Assembly (NCBI RefSeq): GCF_001590605.1
Contig: NZ_CP014504.1
Span: 2,852,001 to 2,916,000, forward strand
Length of the DNA stretch: 64,000 nt
From: Pedobacter cryoconitis
GTDB lineage: Bacteria > Bacteroidota > Bacteroidia > Sphingobacteriales > Sphingobacteriaceae
Direction: 5' to 3'
Positions 43,058 through 52,587 of the stretch are shown one piece after another. Below the pieces are notes generated by a model, which saw only the letters and a program-made list of their open reading frames with translations, was not told the DNA's origin and did no database searches. The position numbers and the translations under genes were made by a program. Each line of letters opens with the position of its first letter. Positions within the stretch are counted from its first letter, which is position 1.

Positions 43058-44638
43058 ATGAAAGCTACTCAAAAACACTCTTATCTAAAGCATAGCACAA
43101 AAGCTCTTGTTATTTCCCTGCTGCTCACAGGAAATATTGGTTATGCACAAACAAAAAACCAGGTTATTGACAATATTGTAAAAGAAGCTACTGAAAACTC
43201 ACAGTTAGAAAATCTTGCACATGAATTAATGGATGTAGTAGGCCCGCGTTTAGTAGGTTCGCCGCAAATGAAACAAGCCAATGACTGGGCAGTAACTAAA
43301 TATGCAGATTGGGGAATCACAGCAAAAAATGAGAAATGGGGAGAATGGCGCGGATGGGAAAGAGGAATATCTCATATTGACATGGTTTATCCCCGTGTAA
43401 AATCTTTAGAAGGAATGCAAGTAGCCTGGAGCCCGGGTACTAAAGGAAAATCTATAGTTGCAGAAACGGTAGTCTTTCCAATGCTCACAGATTCAATCGC
43501 CTTCAAGAACTGGTTGCCAACAGTTAAAGGAAAATTCGTCCTGTTTTCTATGAACCAGCCAACAGGCAGGCCTGATTATAACTGGGCAGAGTTTGCGACT
43601 CCTGAATCTTTTGAGAAAATGAAGACCAGCAGAGCCACACAAACTACTGCATGGCAGGCTAACGTAAAAAAAACAGGCTTAACCCTAAAAACCCTGCCAG
43701 CTGCATTTGAAAAGGCAGGCGCAATGGGTGTAGTAACTTGTAATTGGTCGAATGGCTTTGGTTCAAATAAGATATTCGGCGCCAATACAAAGACAATTCC
43801 TACCGTTGATATCTCTTTAGAAGATTACGGACTATTATATAGATTAACCGAGTCTGGAAACAAACCTAAAATAAGTGTTCATGTAGAATCCAAAGAACAA
43901 GGTCTGGTTCCCACTTTCAATACAATTGCCGAAATTAAAGGCACAGAGAAACCTGATGAATATGTGATTTTATCTGCGCATTTCGATTCTTGGGATGGCG
44001 GAACTGGTGCAACTGACAACGGTACAGGAACAATTACGATGATGGAAGCCGCAAGGATTTTGAAAAAGATGTACCCTAATCCCAAAAGGACTATTTTAAT
44101 TGGACATTGGGGCAGCGAAGAGCAAGGCTTAAATGGCTCCAGAGCTTTTGTAGAAGATCATCCGGAAATTGTAAAAAATATACAGGTAGTGTTTAACCAG
44201 GACAATGGTACTGGAAGAGTTGTCAATCTTGCAGGACAAGGTTTCCTGAATTCTTATGATTACCTGGGCCGCTGGTTAACAAACGTACCAGAAAGTATCA
44301 AAAAACATATTACAACCAATTTCCCTGGTACTCCGGGTGGTGGTGGCTCTGATTTTGCATCCTTTGTTGCTGCAGGTGCACCAGCATTCTCTTTAAGTTC
44401 TAACAGCTGGTCTTATGGAACTTATACCTGGCATACGAACAGGGATACTTATGATAAAATTGTATTTGATGATGTACGCAATAATGCGACGCTGACTGCA
44501 ATTCTCGCTTATATGGCTAGTGAAGATCCAGTAAAAACATCGAGAGACAGAGTTATGTTACCTGTTAATCCCAGAACCGGTGAACCAGGTACCTGGCCTC
44601 CTATTGTAAAACCTACCCGTAAAGGTGGAGTGAACTAG
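43058..44638 (+). CDS. Exported M28-family zinc aminopeptidase/carboxypeptidase
   Basis: 526 residues with a signal peptide (ending IGYAQ). After ENLAHELMDVVGPRLVGSPQ and a PA-like insert, the M28 di-zinc site reads SAHFDSWDGGTGATDNGTG (His, Asp), HWGSEEQGLNGS (Glu-Glu), FNQDNGTG (Asp) and WHTNRDTYDKI (His). It resembles plasma glutamate carboxypeptidase-like (CPQ) peptidases. Periplasmic or secreted peptide degradation is likely. A 22-codon frame (44642-44710) follows at once and looks like a small tail, possibly untranslated. Confidence 0.93.
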   Translation: MKATQKHSYLKHSTKALVISLLLTGNIGYAQTKNQVIDNIVKEATENSQLENLAHELMDVVGPRLVGSPQMKQANDWAVTKYADWGITAKNEKWGEWRGWERGISHIDMVYPRVKSLEGMQVAWSPGTKGKSIVAETVVFPMLTDSIAFKNWLPTVKGKFVLFSMNQPTGRPDYNWAEFATPESFEKMKTSRATQTTAWQANVKKTGLTLKTLPAAFEKAGAMGVVTCNWSNGFGSNKIFGANTKTIPTVDISLEDYGLLYRLTESGNKPKISVHVESKEQGLVPTFNTIAEIKGTEKPDEYVILSAHFDSWDGGTGATDNGTGTITMMEAARILKKMYPNPKRTILIGHWGSEEQGLNGSRAFVEDHPEIVKNIQVVFNQDNGTGRVVNLAGQGFLNSYDYLGRWLTNVPESIKKHITTNFPGTPGGGGSDFASFVAAGAPAFSLSSNSWSYGTYTWHTNRDTYDKIVFDDVRNNATLTAILAYMASEDPVKTSRDRVMLPVNPRTGEPGTWPPIVKPTRKGGVN

Positions 44639-44772
44639 ATAATGTACAACAAAGCAGATACGGTATTACAGCAAAAAGCAGATGAATGGTTAAAAAAACA
44701 AAATAAATAGCCATATCCTTATGGAATCAACTTCGTGGGCGCATCCTGTTTGTATATTAAATAATAGCGCTT

Positions 44773-45234
44773 ATGAAAAATCCTATGCTAATTTGTATAG
44801 CTCTGGCATCAACAATACTGTACAGTTGCCGTCAGGATAATGGTAAAAACCCGGAAAAACCAATTGCCACAAACTGCTACATGGCTGTAGATGGCAAAGA
44901 TACCGCCAGGATGGAACTTCAATCTTTCAGCAAAGGGAGAGTAAGTGGAAATCTGGTAGTCAACTATTATAAAAAAGATGACAATCATGGAGAATTTGAA
45001 GGCGCATTTAAAGGTGATACCTTATTTGTTATTTATTCCTTCAAAATTGGCAAAAATCCTACAGGTTATAAAAACCCGCTTGCCTTCTTGAAAAAAGACA
45101 ACAAATTAGTGATGGGCATTGGAAAGATGGAAGGGGTATTGGGCAGAATCTATTTCAGAAAAGACGTCCCGATAGACTTTGCGCAAGGTAGATTTACCTA
45201 TGCCCCAGTGAACTGTAAAAAGGAGCTCAAATAG
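44773..45234 (+). CDS. Hypothetical lipoprotein
   Basis: 153 residues. A lipoprotein signal (MKNPMLICIALASTILYSC, Cys19) is followed by a small beta-rich domain (TNCYMAVDGKDTARMELQSF, GRVSGNLVVNYYKKDDNHGEFEGAFKGDTLFVIYSF) typical of short Bacteroidota envelope lipoproteins. No function is assigned. Its stop codon lies inside the terminator hairpin that follows. It is convergent with gpmA. Confidence 0.8.
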   Translation: MKNPMLICIALASTILYSCRQDNGKNPEKPIATNCYMAVDGKDTARMELQSFSKGRVSGNLVVNYYKKDDNHGEFEGAFKGDTLFVIYSFKIGKNPTGYKNPLAFLKKDNKLVMGIGKMEGVLGRIYFRKDVPIDFAQGRFTYAPVNCKKELK

Positions 45235-45244
45235 CTCCTTTTTT
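45217..45244 (+). terminator. Terminator overlapping the lipoprotein stop codon
   Basis: AAAAAGGAGCT (45217-45227) and AGCTCCTTTTT (45233-45243) pair perfectly around CAAAT. The TAG stop at 45232-45234 is inside the hairpin. Confidence 0.85.
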
Positions 45245-45301
45245 CTCTAGTATATTTTTAAGGTTATCCAGCCCGACTAGAAAAATCTAACTATCCACTG
45301 A

Positions 45302-45997
45302 TCATTCTGGCCGAAGAAAATACTTCCGTAAAGGAAGAAAACTATCATCCATTTCGTAAACCAGCGGAATTCCCGTTGGCACCTCATAATTGATAATATC
45401 TTCATCCGAAAGCTGATCAAGATATTTGACCAGTCCACGGAGTGTATTCCCATGGGCTGCAATCAAAATATGTTTCCCGCTTTTAAGTGCTGGTGAAATT
45501 TCATTCTGATAATAAGGGATAACCCTTTTCATCATTGTTTCCAGACTTTCAGTTAAAGGTAAAAGTGAAGGATCTATACCCGCGTAACGCAGATCTTTAA
45601 AAGGTGAACGGATATCTTCTGCAGTTAGTGCTGGTGGCGGGACCGTAAAACTTCTTCTCCAGGTTAACACTTGTGCTGCGCTATACTTAGTTATGGTATC
45701 AGCCTTATTAAGTCCCTGAAGCGCACCATAGTACCGTTCGTTCAACTGCCATGCTTTGATTTCCGGAATCCAGAGTGAATCCATAGCTTCCAATACAATA
45801 TGCAAAGTTTTAATTGCTCTTTTAAGCACAGAGGTATAGGCAATATCAAAAGTAAAACCTGCTTTAGCGAGTAATTGACCGGCCTGTAAAGCCTCAGCCC
45901 TGCCCTGCTCACTTAAATCGACATCTTCCCAGCCCGTAAACCTGTTTTCAAGGTTCCATTCACTTTGCCCATGCCGGATTAAAACTAGTTTATTCAT
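45302..45997 (-). CDS. gpmA: 2,3-bisphosphoglycerate-dependent phosphoglycerate mutase
   Basis: 231 residues. The phospho-histidine motif [40 protein letters not shown] and the second catalytic histidine [15 protein letters not shown] are all present. The protein is slightly shorter at the C-terminus (KYFLRPE) than E. coli GpmA. It interconverts 3- and 2-phosphoglycerate in glycolysis. It is the last gene after an ABC exporter pair and a small ORF on the same strand. Confidence 0.95.
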   Translation of the reverse strand: MNKLVLIRHGQSEWNLENRFTGWEDVDLSEQGRAEALQAGQLLAKAGFTFDIAYTSVLKRAIKTLHIVLEAMDSLWIPEIKAWQLNERYYGALQGLNKADTITKYSAAQVLTWRRSFTVPPPALTAEDIRSPFKDLRYAGIDPSLLPLTESLETMMKRVIPYYQNEISPALKSGKHILIAAHGNTLRGLVKYLDQLSDEDIINYEVPTGIPLVYEMDDSFLPLRKYFLRPE

Positions 45998-46043
45998 GAA
46001 AATTTATTTATGCTCTTATAGAACATCAAAACAAAGCTTTTGT

Positions 46044-46151
46044 TTAATTAGCCCTGCCAGAATAAATTTCTGAAATCTCCAGGTTCATTTTGCCGGTCTC
46101 CTGAATCAGGTCATGCAAAATATCTTCCTGTTTATATTTAGTAACTGCCAT
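46044..46151 (-). CDS. Small ORF (35 codons) between the ABC exporter and gpmA
   Basis: A short frame begins 22 bases after the ABC subunit stop and ends 46 bases before gpmA, so it is placed as a gene in the operon. The peptide (MAVTKYKQEDILHDLIQETG, then 15 more residues ending SGRAN) is acidic and helical. It lacks Cys, a double-glycine leader or a signal peptide. No family is recognised. The ATG has no clear Shine-Dalgarno site, which is normal here. Confidence 0.35.
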   Translation of the reverse strand: MAVTKYKQEDILHDLIQETGKMNLEISEIYSGRAN

Positions 46152-46173
46152 ATTTAATCATTTAAAAGGGGCA

Positions 46174-47937
46174 TTAACTCAATCTTTTCCCATGCATCAA
46201 TCTGTCTACAGCTTCTTTAAACGAACCTGCCCTGGTTACTTCTCCCGAATTGATGAAGAAGATCTCATCTGCATTTTCAATCGTATTTAACCGGTGTGCA
46301 ATCACTACTAGAGCTGTTTCTTTAGGCAAGTTAGCTAAAATCTGACCAAGCAGCTGTTCGGTTATCGTATCAATATTAGCAGTAGCTTCATCCAGAATCA
46401 ACAACTCCGGTTTACGCAACACTGCCCGCATAAAAGCAATCAGTTGTTTTTGTCCGATACTCAAACTATTCCCACCAGATAAGATTGCTGTATCCAATCC
46501 TTCATCAAAGGTAGCCAGTAATCCTTCTAATTTAGCCTCTTTCAATACATTCAGGAATTGTTCATTGCTGAATTTATGATAACGCGGATTACTATAGAGA
46601 ATATTTTCGCGTACCGTTCCTGTAAACAAGAAAGGCTCCTGCAGGATAAAACCAATTTTTTCCGCACGCTCTTCTGCGCTGTAAGTACGGATATCTTTTC
46701 CACTTAACAGGATTGTACCTTCCAATGGATCATACAATCGGGCCATTAATGACGCTGTTGTTGTTTTACCACCACCTGTTGGCCCTACCAGCGCATAGGT
46801 TTTACCACGTTCCATCGCAAAGCTGATATTGTGCAGGATCTCATAACCACCAGGATAACCAAAGTGTACATTTCTGAATTCAAGTACCGCATTTGTCGGG
46901 TTCTCCGTATCATCATAAGAAATGGTCACCAGGTTATTGTTGAGCGATAAAATCTGGCTGATCCTGTCCCAGCCCGCCAAAGCTAACTGGAAACTCGTCC
47001 ATAAGGCCGCCAGTTGACGCAGCGGATTGTAAAAATTGGTTGCATAAGACAGGTAACTCACCAATAAACCTATCGTAAAGTTCCCTTGTGTAATCAGGTA
47101 AATACCAAAAGACAATACCGTCAATTGTGCAATTGATGAAAACAACCCAAACACAGGAAGAAAAATATTATTAGCCAGGCCTGCACCAATCGCAGTTTTA
47201 TAATTTTTCTGATTAGCGAGATCAAATCGCTTTCTGAAATAATCGCGCCTGTTAAAAGCGATGATCACCTTAAAATTATTCAAGCTCTCCTGAATTTCAG
47301 CACTCATTGCACCCGTACTTTTCAGATTTAATGCATTTTTTTTCTTAATCCATGGAGAGATTAATTTGGTAAAAATCAAAATAAAAGCAGCAGGCACCAA
47401 AGCCGCCAGTCCCAATTCGATATTGATGATCAGCAAAAAGATTCCCGCTCCGATCATGATCACAATATTACTGATAAACTGCATCAATGCCTGTGAGAAG
47501 AACTGACTAAGTTTATCCGTATCATTATTGACCCTGGAAATCAGATCACCTGCTTTATTTTCATTAAAAAAAGCAAGCGGAAGTTGTTGAATCTTATTAA
47601 AGATCGTATTCCGCAGCTCGAAAATAATACGCTGTCCCAATCCTCCCATTAACTTGGTCTGAAAATAACTGCTTACAAAAGCAATCACATACATCGCTAA
47701 AAGGATACCTGAAAATACCAGTACGCCATGATACTGTTTAGTCAGGATATATTTATCAATGGTGTGCCCGATTAAAAAGGGGCCCAGTAAATTCAAAAAT
47801 GCGTTCAGCAGTACCGCACTAAGTGCAATAATTAATGTTTTTCTTTCCTGTTCTACCAACTTTAACAAGCTCTTTATACCCGACCAGGTAGAACTTTTCG
47901 CTTCCCCATCGGGCAGACTGTTCAGGTTATAATTCAT
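46174..47937 (-). CDS. ABC exporter subunit (TMD-NBD half-transporter), catalytic Walker B
   Basis: 587 residues. Six transmembrane helices (about 30-320) are followed by a nucleotide-binding domain with Walker A GPTGGGKTTTASLM, signature LSIGQKQL (non-canonical, Ile for Gly), Walker B ELLILDEATANID (catalytic Glu present) and H-loop VIAHRLNTIEN. It overlaps the upstream partner by 11 bases. Together they form a heterodimeric exporter in which this subunit supplies the catalytic Glu. Substrate unknown. Confidence 0.95.
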   Translation of the reverse strand: MNYNLNSLPDGEAKSSTWSGIKSLLKLVEQERKTLIIALSAVLLNAFLNLLGPFLIGHTIDKYILTKQYHGVLVFSGILLAMYVIAFVSSYFQTKLMGGLGQRIIFELRNTIFNKIQQLPLAFFNENKAGDLISRVNNDTDKLSQFFSQALMQFISNIVIMIGAGIFLLIINIELGLAALVPAAFILIFTKLISPWIKKKNALNLKSTGAMSAEIQESLNNFKVIIAFNRRDYFRKRFDLANQKNYKTAIGAGLANNIFLPVFGLFSSIAQLTVLSFGIYLITQGNFTIGLLVSYLSYATNFYNPLRQLAALWTSFQLALAGWDRISQILSLNNNLVTISYDDTENPTNAVLEFRNVHFGYPGGYEILHNISFAMERGKTYALVGPTGGGKTTTASLMARLYDPLEGTILLSGKDIRTYSAEERAEKIGFILQEPFLFTGTVRENILYSNPRYHKFSNEQFLNVLKEAKLEGLLATFDEGLDTAILSGGNSLSIGQKQLIAFMRAVLRKPELLILDEATANIDTITEQLLGQILANLPKETALVVIAHRLNTIENADEIFFINSGEVTRAGSFKEAVDRLMHGKRLS

Positions 47938-49666
47938 AATTGCTTGTACTTTGTTGAGAGTTAAGAATCTGTATATATTCCGGGCTTTTTTGTATCAGCT
48001 CTTCATGCGTTCCTTCCGCCAGCAACTCACCCTGCATCAGCAGAATAATCTTCTCATAATGCTGTACGGCTGCAATTTTCTGCGTCACAGAGATCAAAGT
48101 AAGCCCTGGATAATTTGCAGTAATATTGGCCAGTATTTTTTGTTCCGTTTGCGGGTCAACCCTTGCCGTAAAATCATCAAGCAATAATATTTTTGGATTT
48201 AAAGCTAGCGCCCGGGCTAACATGATCCGTTGTTTCTGTCCCCCGGAAAGACTTAGCCCCCGCTCCGAAACTCTAGTATTCAAACCTTCGGGCATGGCCT
48301 CTATAAAGTCTTTCAATTCTGCAGTTGCTATAGATTTTTCCAGAGATTCATCAGTAACCAGATCACTAAAAGCAATATTTTCACGGATACTCATGTTAAA
48401 CATAATACTATCCTGAAATACAAATCCTACCTGTGCATGAAAAGCTTCAGACTGATATTCTTCAATAGGTTTACCATCATACAACACTTTTCCTGAACTC
48501 GCATGAATAAGCCCTGTCAGCAGGTAAAGCAATTGAGATTTGCCCGCAGCCGTAGGCCCGATAATCGCAAGCTTTGAACCAGGTTCCACTTTAAAAGAAA
48601 TATCCTTCAATGCAAATTTCTCTCCATAAGTAATGCACACAGCTTCGACCTCAATTGATCCGGTCAGATTTGTTTTTAACGTACCAGTTTCTGCAGGATC
48701 TTCTGCATTCAGCACTTGACTTATCCTTCCAAAAGATGCCGTAGCCTGCGCAATAACGTTGCTCATAAAACCAATCACCAGGATCGGGAAAATCAATAAC
48801 GCAAGGTAACTGTTGAAAGCCGCAAAATCCCCGATAGTCATACTCCCCTTAATCACATAATGCCCACCCAGCGCAAGAATCGTTAATCCAGCCATGTTTG
48901 CTGTAAAAACGATGATCGGAATCAGCCATGCAAATAACCGCAGAATAGAAATACCAATATTTTTTGCCTGTGTACTGGCATTAAAAAACTTTTCATATTC
49001 CAGTTGCTGGGAATTGATGACGCGGATCAGTGCAGCACCAAGAATACTTTCATTAATAACCTTGTTTAACCAGTCAATAACTTCTCTGCTTTTCTTAAAT
49101 AGTACTTTTACCTTACCTAATACGATATAATACGCCCCGCCAATAATAGGAATAATACAGATTGTAGTTAAACCCAGTCTCCAGTTAATACTTAACAGCA
49201 AAATAGTAGCGCCGATAATAATAAAGATAGAAGACACTATAGAAACGATGGCCTGAGAAATAAACAACTTCACTGAATCCACATCTGAGGTCAGGTTAGT
49301 CAATAATTTTGAAGGATTGGTTTTCTCAATGAATACAAAGCTCTGTTCTGAGATTTTGCTGGTAATCCTGGTTCTCAGATCGCGTGCTACACGCTCCGAA
49401 GCGAAAGTCTGTACAATCCCCTGCAGGTAACTGAATACAAAAATAATCAGCGCGACTACGGTAAATTCTACAATAATGCCTTTATAGGAGAAGTCACCAG
49501 TATTATAGGCATCGATCCCATGACCAATCATCCGGGGAAGCCATAAATTCAATCCATTGCTGAACAAAGCAAATAGAATGAGCATGATGACCATTACTCT
49601 ATAGGGTTTTAACAGGCTGAATATTCCCGGAGGACTCTTTTGATCAGTACTGATTTGTTCTTTCAT
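47927..49666 (-). CDS. ABC exporter subunit (TMD-NBD half-transporter), degenerate Walker B
   Basis: 579 residues, same layout as its partner. Walker A is GPTAAGKSQLLYLL and the signature LSGGQKQR is canonical. Walker B ends LLLDDFTARVD, with Asp in place of the catalytic Glu, and the H-loop position reads SVTQK in place of His. These changes mark one degenerate ATP site, which pairs with the partner's odd LSIGQ. This is the known pattern of heterodimeric exporters such as TM287/288 and BmrCD. First gene of the operon that continues to gpmA. Confidence 0.95.
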   Translation of the reverse strand: MKEQISTDQKSPPGIFSLLKPYRVMVIMLILFALFSNGLNLWLPRMIGHGIDAYNTGDFSYKGIIVEFTVVALIIFVFSYLQGIVQTFASERVARDLRTRITSKISEQSFVFIEKTNPSKLLTNLTSDVDSVKLFISQAIVSIVSSIFIIIGATILLLSINWRLGLTTICIIPIIGGAYYIVLGKVKVLFKKSREVIDWLNKVINESILGAALIRVINSQQLEYEKFFNASTQAKNIGISILRLFAWLIPIIVFTANMAGLTILALGGHYVIKGSMTIGDFAAFNSYLALLIFPILVIGFMSNVIAQATASFGRISQVLNAEDPAETGTLKTNLTGSIEVEAVCITYGEKFALKDISFKVEPGSKLAIIGPTAAGKSQLLYLLTGLIHASSGKVLYDGKPIEEYQSEAFHAQVGFVFQDSIMFNMSIRENIAFSDLVTDESLEKSIATAELKDFIEAMPEGLNTRVSERGLSLSGGQKQRIMLARALALNPKILLLDDFTARVDPQTEQKILANITANYPGLTLISVTQKIAAVQHYEKIILLMQGELLAEGTHEELIQKSPEYIQILNSQQSTSNYEL

Positions 49667-49946
49667 TTTTAAAATTTATGCCTTCAATCCCAATCAATAG
49701 CCATTGGTTTATTGAGCTGATGAAGTTATAAATTTTTACAGGAATAATTTATCGGCAGTCTCGTTTTAATCATATTTTAACGGGGAATGAAATACTCAGA
49801 CCGGTCAAATTAATTAAAAACCTCTTGTTTCCACATATAATAGGTCAAAAATTCTAAATTCCTTTTATTCCTAAAAAACATTATCTTTAATTAGATCAAC
49901 AAATGCTCTCAAACTCATTTTTTGATGCTGATAAAAATGATTCGCG

Positions 49947-50291
49947 ATGAAAAGAGTGATTATACAGGATACTGACCTTGATCTGCTCAACATACTGACC
50001 TTCCTTTTAGAGGATGCCAGTTTTGAAGTGCTGGCCGTATCTCATTATAAAGATGTGACTTCAAAAATCAACAGCTTTAATCCTGAACTGATTTTACTCG
50101 ATTTCAGACTTTCGGGCGAAGAATGCACCTGTTTATGCGCAACGATTAAAAAGGACTTCCCTGGTCTCCCGGTCCTTGCATTAAGCTGTAATTATAATAT
50201 CCGGAAACAGTACGCCATTTATGGTTTTGATGACTATATCTCCAAACCTTTTGACATTGACCATCTACTCTCTGTGCTGCGCAAATATTGA
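49947..50291 (+). CDS. Single-domain response regulator with altered acidic pocket
   Basis: 114 residues, one CheY-like receiver. The phospho-acceptor Asp52 (LILLDFRLSG) and Lys100 (ISKPFD) are present. The acidic pair near the N-terminus reads IIQDTD, so one of the two adjacent acids is Thr. The Ser/Thr switch position is ALSCN. It has no output domain and no adjacent kinase. The M3 peptidase gene starts 48 bases later, which may be coincidence. Confidence 0.9.
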   Translation: MKRVIIQDTDLDLLNILTFLLEDASFEVLAVSHYKDVTSKINSFNPELILLDFRLSGEECTCLCATIKKDFPGLPVLALSCNYNIRKQYAIYGFDDYISKPFDIDHLLSVLRKY

Positions 50292-50339
50292 ATCTTATAG
50301 TATTTTATGTAAATTCGGCTAAACCATTTATCATAGAAA

Positions 50340-52481
50340 ATGAATAAAATATTCATCATGCCACTTTTGGCCGTCATTGCAGTGACCGCATCCTGTGGAA
50401 ATAATAAGGAGAAATCCGGCAGCGAGCAAAAAAGTTCTTCTGCTAACCCTTTTACTGAAGCGAGTAAACTTGCTTATCAGACACCAGCATTTGATCAGAT
50501 CAAGGATGATGATTTTCAACCTGCTTTAGAACAGGGAATGAAAATCCAGTTAGAAGAAATGCAGAAAATTGCAGATAACCCAGATGCTCCAACTTTTGAA
50601 AATACACTGGTTGCAATGGAAAAGAGCGGGCAGATGTTAACCAGGACAAATAATGTATTTAGTGCCTTAACCAGTGGAAATACAAATCCCAAACTACAGA
50701 AAGTACAAGAAGATATTGCGCCCAAGCAAGCAGCACACCAGGATGCCATCTATTTAAACCCCAAATTATTTAAACGTGTACAGGCAATCTACGGGAAACG
50801 CGAACAATTGAAACTTGACCCGGAGTCTAAACGCCTGGTTGAATTTTACGAACAGCAATTTGAACTGGCAGGTGCTAAATTGTCTGATGCGGATAAAACC
50901 AAACTTAAAAAACTGAACGAAGAAGAAGCTTCCTTAAGTACAAAATTCTCTAACCTGTTATTGGCAGCTAACAAAGCAGGAGCAGTTTTATTTTCGGACA
51001 AAGCAGAATTGGCCGGACTTTCACAAGGAGAACTTGATGCAGCGGCACAAGATGCAAAAGCAAACAAACAGCCAGGTAAATGGTTAATCTCCTTAAAAAA
51101 CACCACACAGCAGCCTATTTTACAGTCTTTAACCAATCGTGCAACACGCGAGAAAATATTTAAGGCTTCCTGGGACCGGACAGAAAAACAAGATGCCAAT
51201 GATACGCGCAGCACTATTGTACGTATTGCAAAAATAAGAGCTGACAAAGCAAAACTGATGGGTTTCCCTGATTATGCAACCTGGAAGTTACAAGATCAGA
51301 TGGCTAAAAAGCCGGCAGCAGTTGACGCATTTTTCGCACAGTTGGTCCCTGCAGCAACTGCTAAAGCCAAAGTTGAGGCAGCAGACATTCAAGCACAGGC
51401 AGACCTGGAAAAAGGCGGTTTTAAAATCCAGCCATGGGACTGGGATTATTACGCAGAGAAAGTCAGAAAGCAAAAATATGACCTGGATGAAAATCAGGTC
51501 AAACCTTATTTCGAGCTTAATAAAGTATTAGAAAACGGTGTTTTCTATGCTGCAAATTTATTGTATGGAATCACGTTCACAGAACGTCATGATCTTCCGG
51601 TTTACCAGAAAGATGTCAGAGTATTTGAAGTCTTTGACAAGGACAAATCTACAATCGGCCTGTTTTATTGTGATTATTTCAAACGCGACAATAAATCAGG
51701 AGGTGCCTGGATGTCTAATTTCGTTGGGCAGTCTAAATTATTTGGCACTAAACCAGTAATTTTCAATGTGTGTAATTTCACCAAACCTGCTGAAGGGCAG
51801 CCAGCTTTGATCAGCTTTAGTGATGTAACCACGATGTTCCATGAATTTGGACACGGTTTGCACGGCTTATTTGCCAATCAGCAATATCCAAGCTTATCGG
51901 GTACTAACGTAGCCCGCGACTTTGTGGAGTTTCCTTCTCAGTTCAATGAGCACTGGGCATTAAACCCGCAGGTATTTAAAAACTATGCTGTTCATTATAA
52001 GACAGGTGAGCTCATGCCACAAGCTCTGGTTGATAAAATTAAAAAAGCAGCCACTTTTAACCAGGGATATAACTTAACTGAGATTCTTGCTGCGGCTTCT
52101 TTAGATCTGGCATGGCACAAAATCCCGGCCAGCGCACCACTGCAAAACACAGATGAATTTGAAAAGGCTTCTTTACACCAATTGAAACTGGATCTTCCAG
52201 AAGTTCCGCCGCGTTACCGCACTAGTTATTTCTCCCATATCTGGGGTGGAGGTTATGGTGCCGGTTATTATGCCTATCTATGGACAGAAATGCTGGATGA
52301 TGATGCTTATTCGTGGTTTGAAGAAAACGGTGGCTTAAACAGGGCCAATGGTCAGCGTTTCCGCGATATGATCTTATCCAAAGGAAACACAGAAGATTAT
52401 GGAAAAATGTTCCGCGAATTCAGAGGACATGATCCAAAGATCGGCCCCATGGAGAAAAACCGTGGTCTGACTACTAAATAG
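50340..52481 (+). CDS. M3-family zinc metallopeptidase lipoprotein (peptidyl-dipeptidase Dcp-like)
   Basis: 713 residues. A lipoprotein signal ends AVIAVTASC (Cys19). The thimet-oligopeptidase helical shell follows. The zinc site is TTMFHEFGHGLHGLF with HEFGH at 501-505, then the third ligand in VEFPSQFNEHW and the substrate-binding Tyr/His stretch SYFSHIWGGGYGAGYYAYLW. The length and Dcp-type blocks favour dipeptidyl carboxypeptidase activity, here envelope-anchored. A terminator follows. Confidence 0.95.
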   Translation: MNKIFIMPLLAVIAVTASCGNNKEKSGSEQKSSSANPFTEASKLAYQTPAFDQIKDDDFQPALEQGMKIQLEEMQKIADNPDAPTFENTLVAMEKSGQMLTRTNNVFSALTSGNTNPKLQKVQEDIAPKQAAHQDAIYLNPKLFKRVQAIYGKREQLKLDPESKRLVEFYEQQFELAGAKLSDADKTKLKKLNEEEASLSTKFSNLLLAANKAGAVLFSDKAELAGLSQGELDAAAQDAKANKQPGKWLISLKNTTQQPILQSLTNRATREKIFKASWDRTEKQDANDTRSTIVRIAKIRADKAKLMGFPDYATWKLQDQMAKKPAAVDAFFAQLVPAATAKAKVEAADIQAQADLEKGGFKIQPWDWDYYAEKVRKQKYDLDENQVKPYFELNKVLENGVFYAANLLYGITFTERHDLPVYQKDVRVFEVFDKDKSTIGLFYCDYFKRDNKSGGAWMSNFVGQSKLFGTKPVIFNVCNFTKPAEGQPALISFSDVTTMFHEFGHGLHGLFANQQYPSLSGTNVARDFVEFPSQFNEHWALNPQVFKNYAVHYKTGELMPQALVDKIKKAATFNQGYNLTEILAAASLDLAWHKIPASAPLQNTDEFEKASLHQLKLDLPEVPPRYRTSYFSHIWGGGYGAGYYAYLWTEMLDDDAYSWFEENGGLNRANGQRFRDMILSKGNTEDYGKMFREFRGHDPKIGPMEKNRGLTTK

Positions 52482-52497
52482 AAAGAAATTTCAACTG

Positions 52498-52532
52498 AAC
52501 GGGATTAAGCTTAGGCATAATCCCGTTTTTTT
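52498..52532 (+). terminator. Terminator after the M3 peptidase gene
   Basis: AACGGGATTA (52498-52507) and TAATCCCGTT (52518-52527) pair perfectly, followed by a run of T. Confidence 0.85.
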
Positions 52533-52587
52533 ATAGGGTGTTATTAATATTGTTATTATTTTAGCGAGACACACAAATTAAAATCAG

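Noticed and set aside
49667..49946. Possible element between the ABC exporter and the second receiver gene
   Set aside because: 280 AT-rich bases with no convincing terminator, promoter pair or frame.
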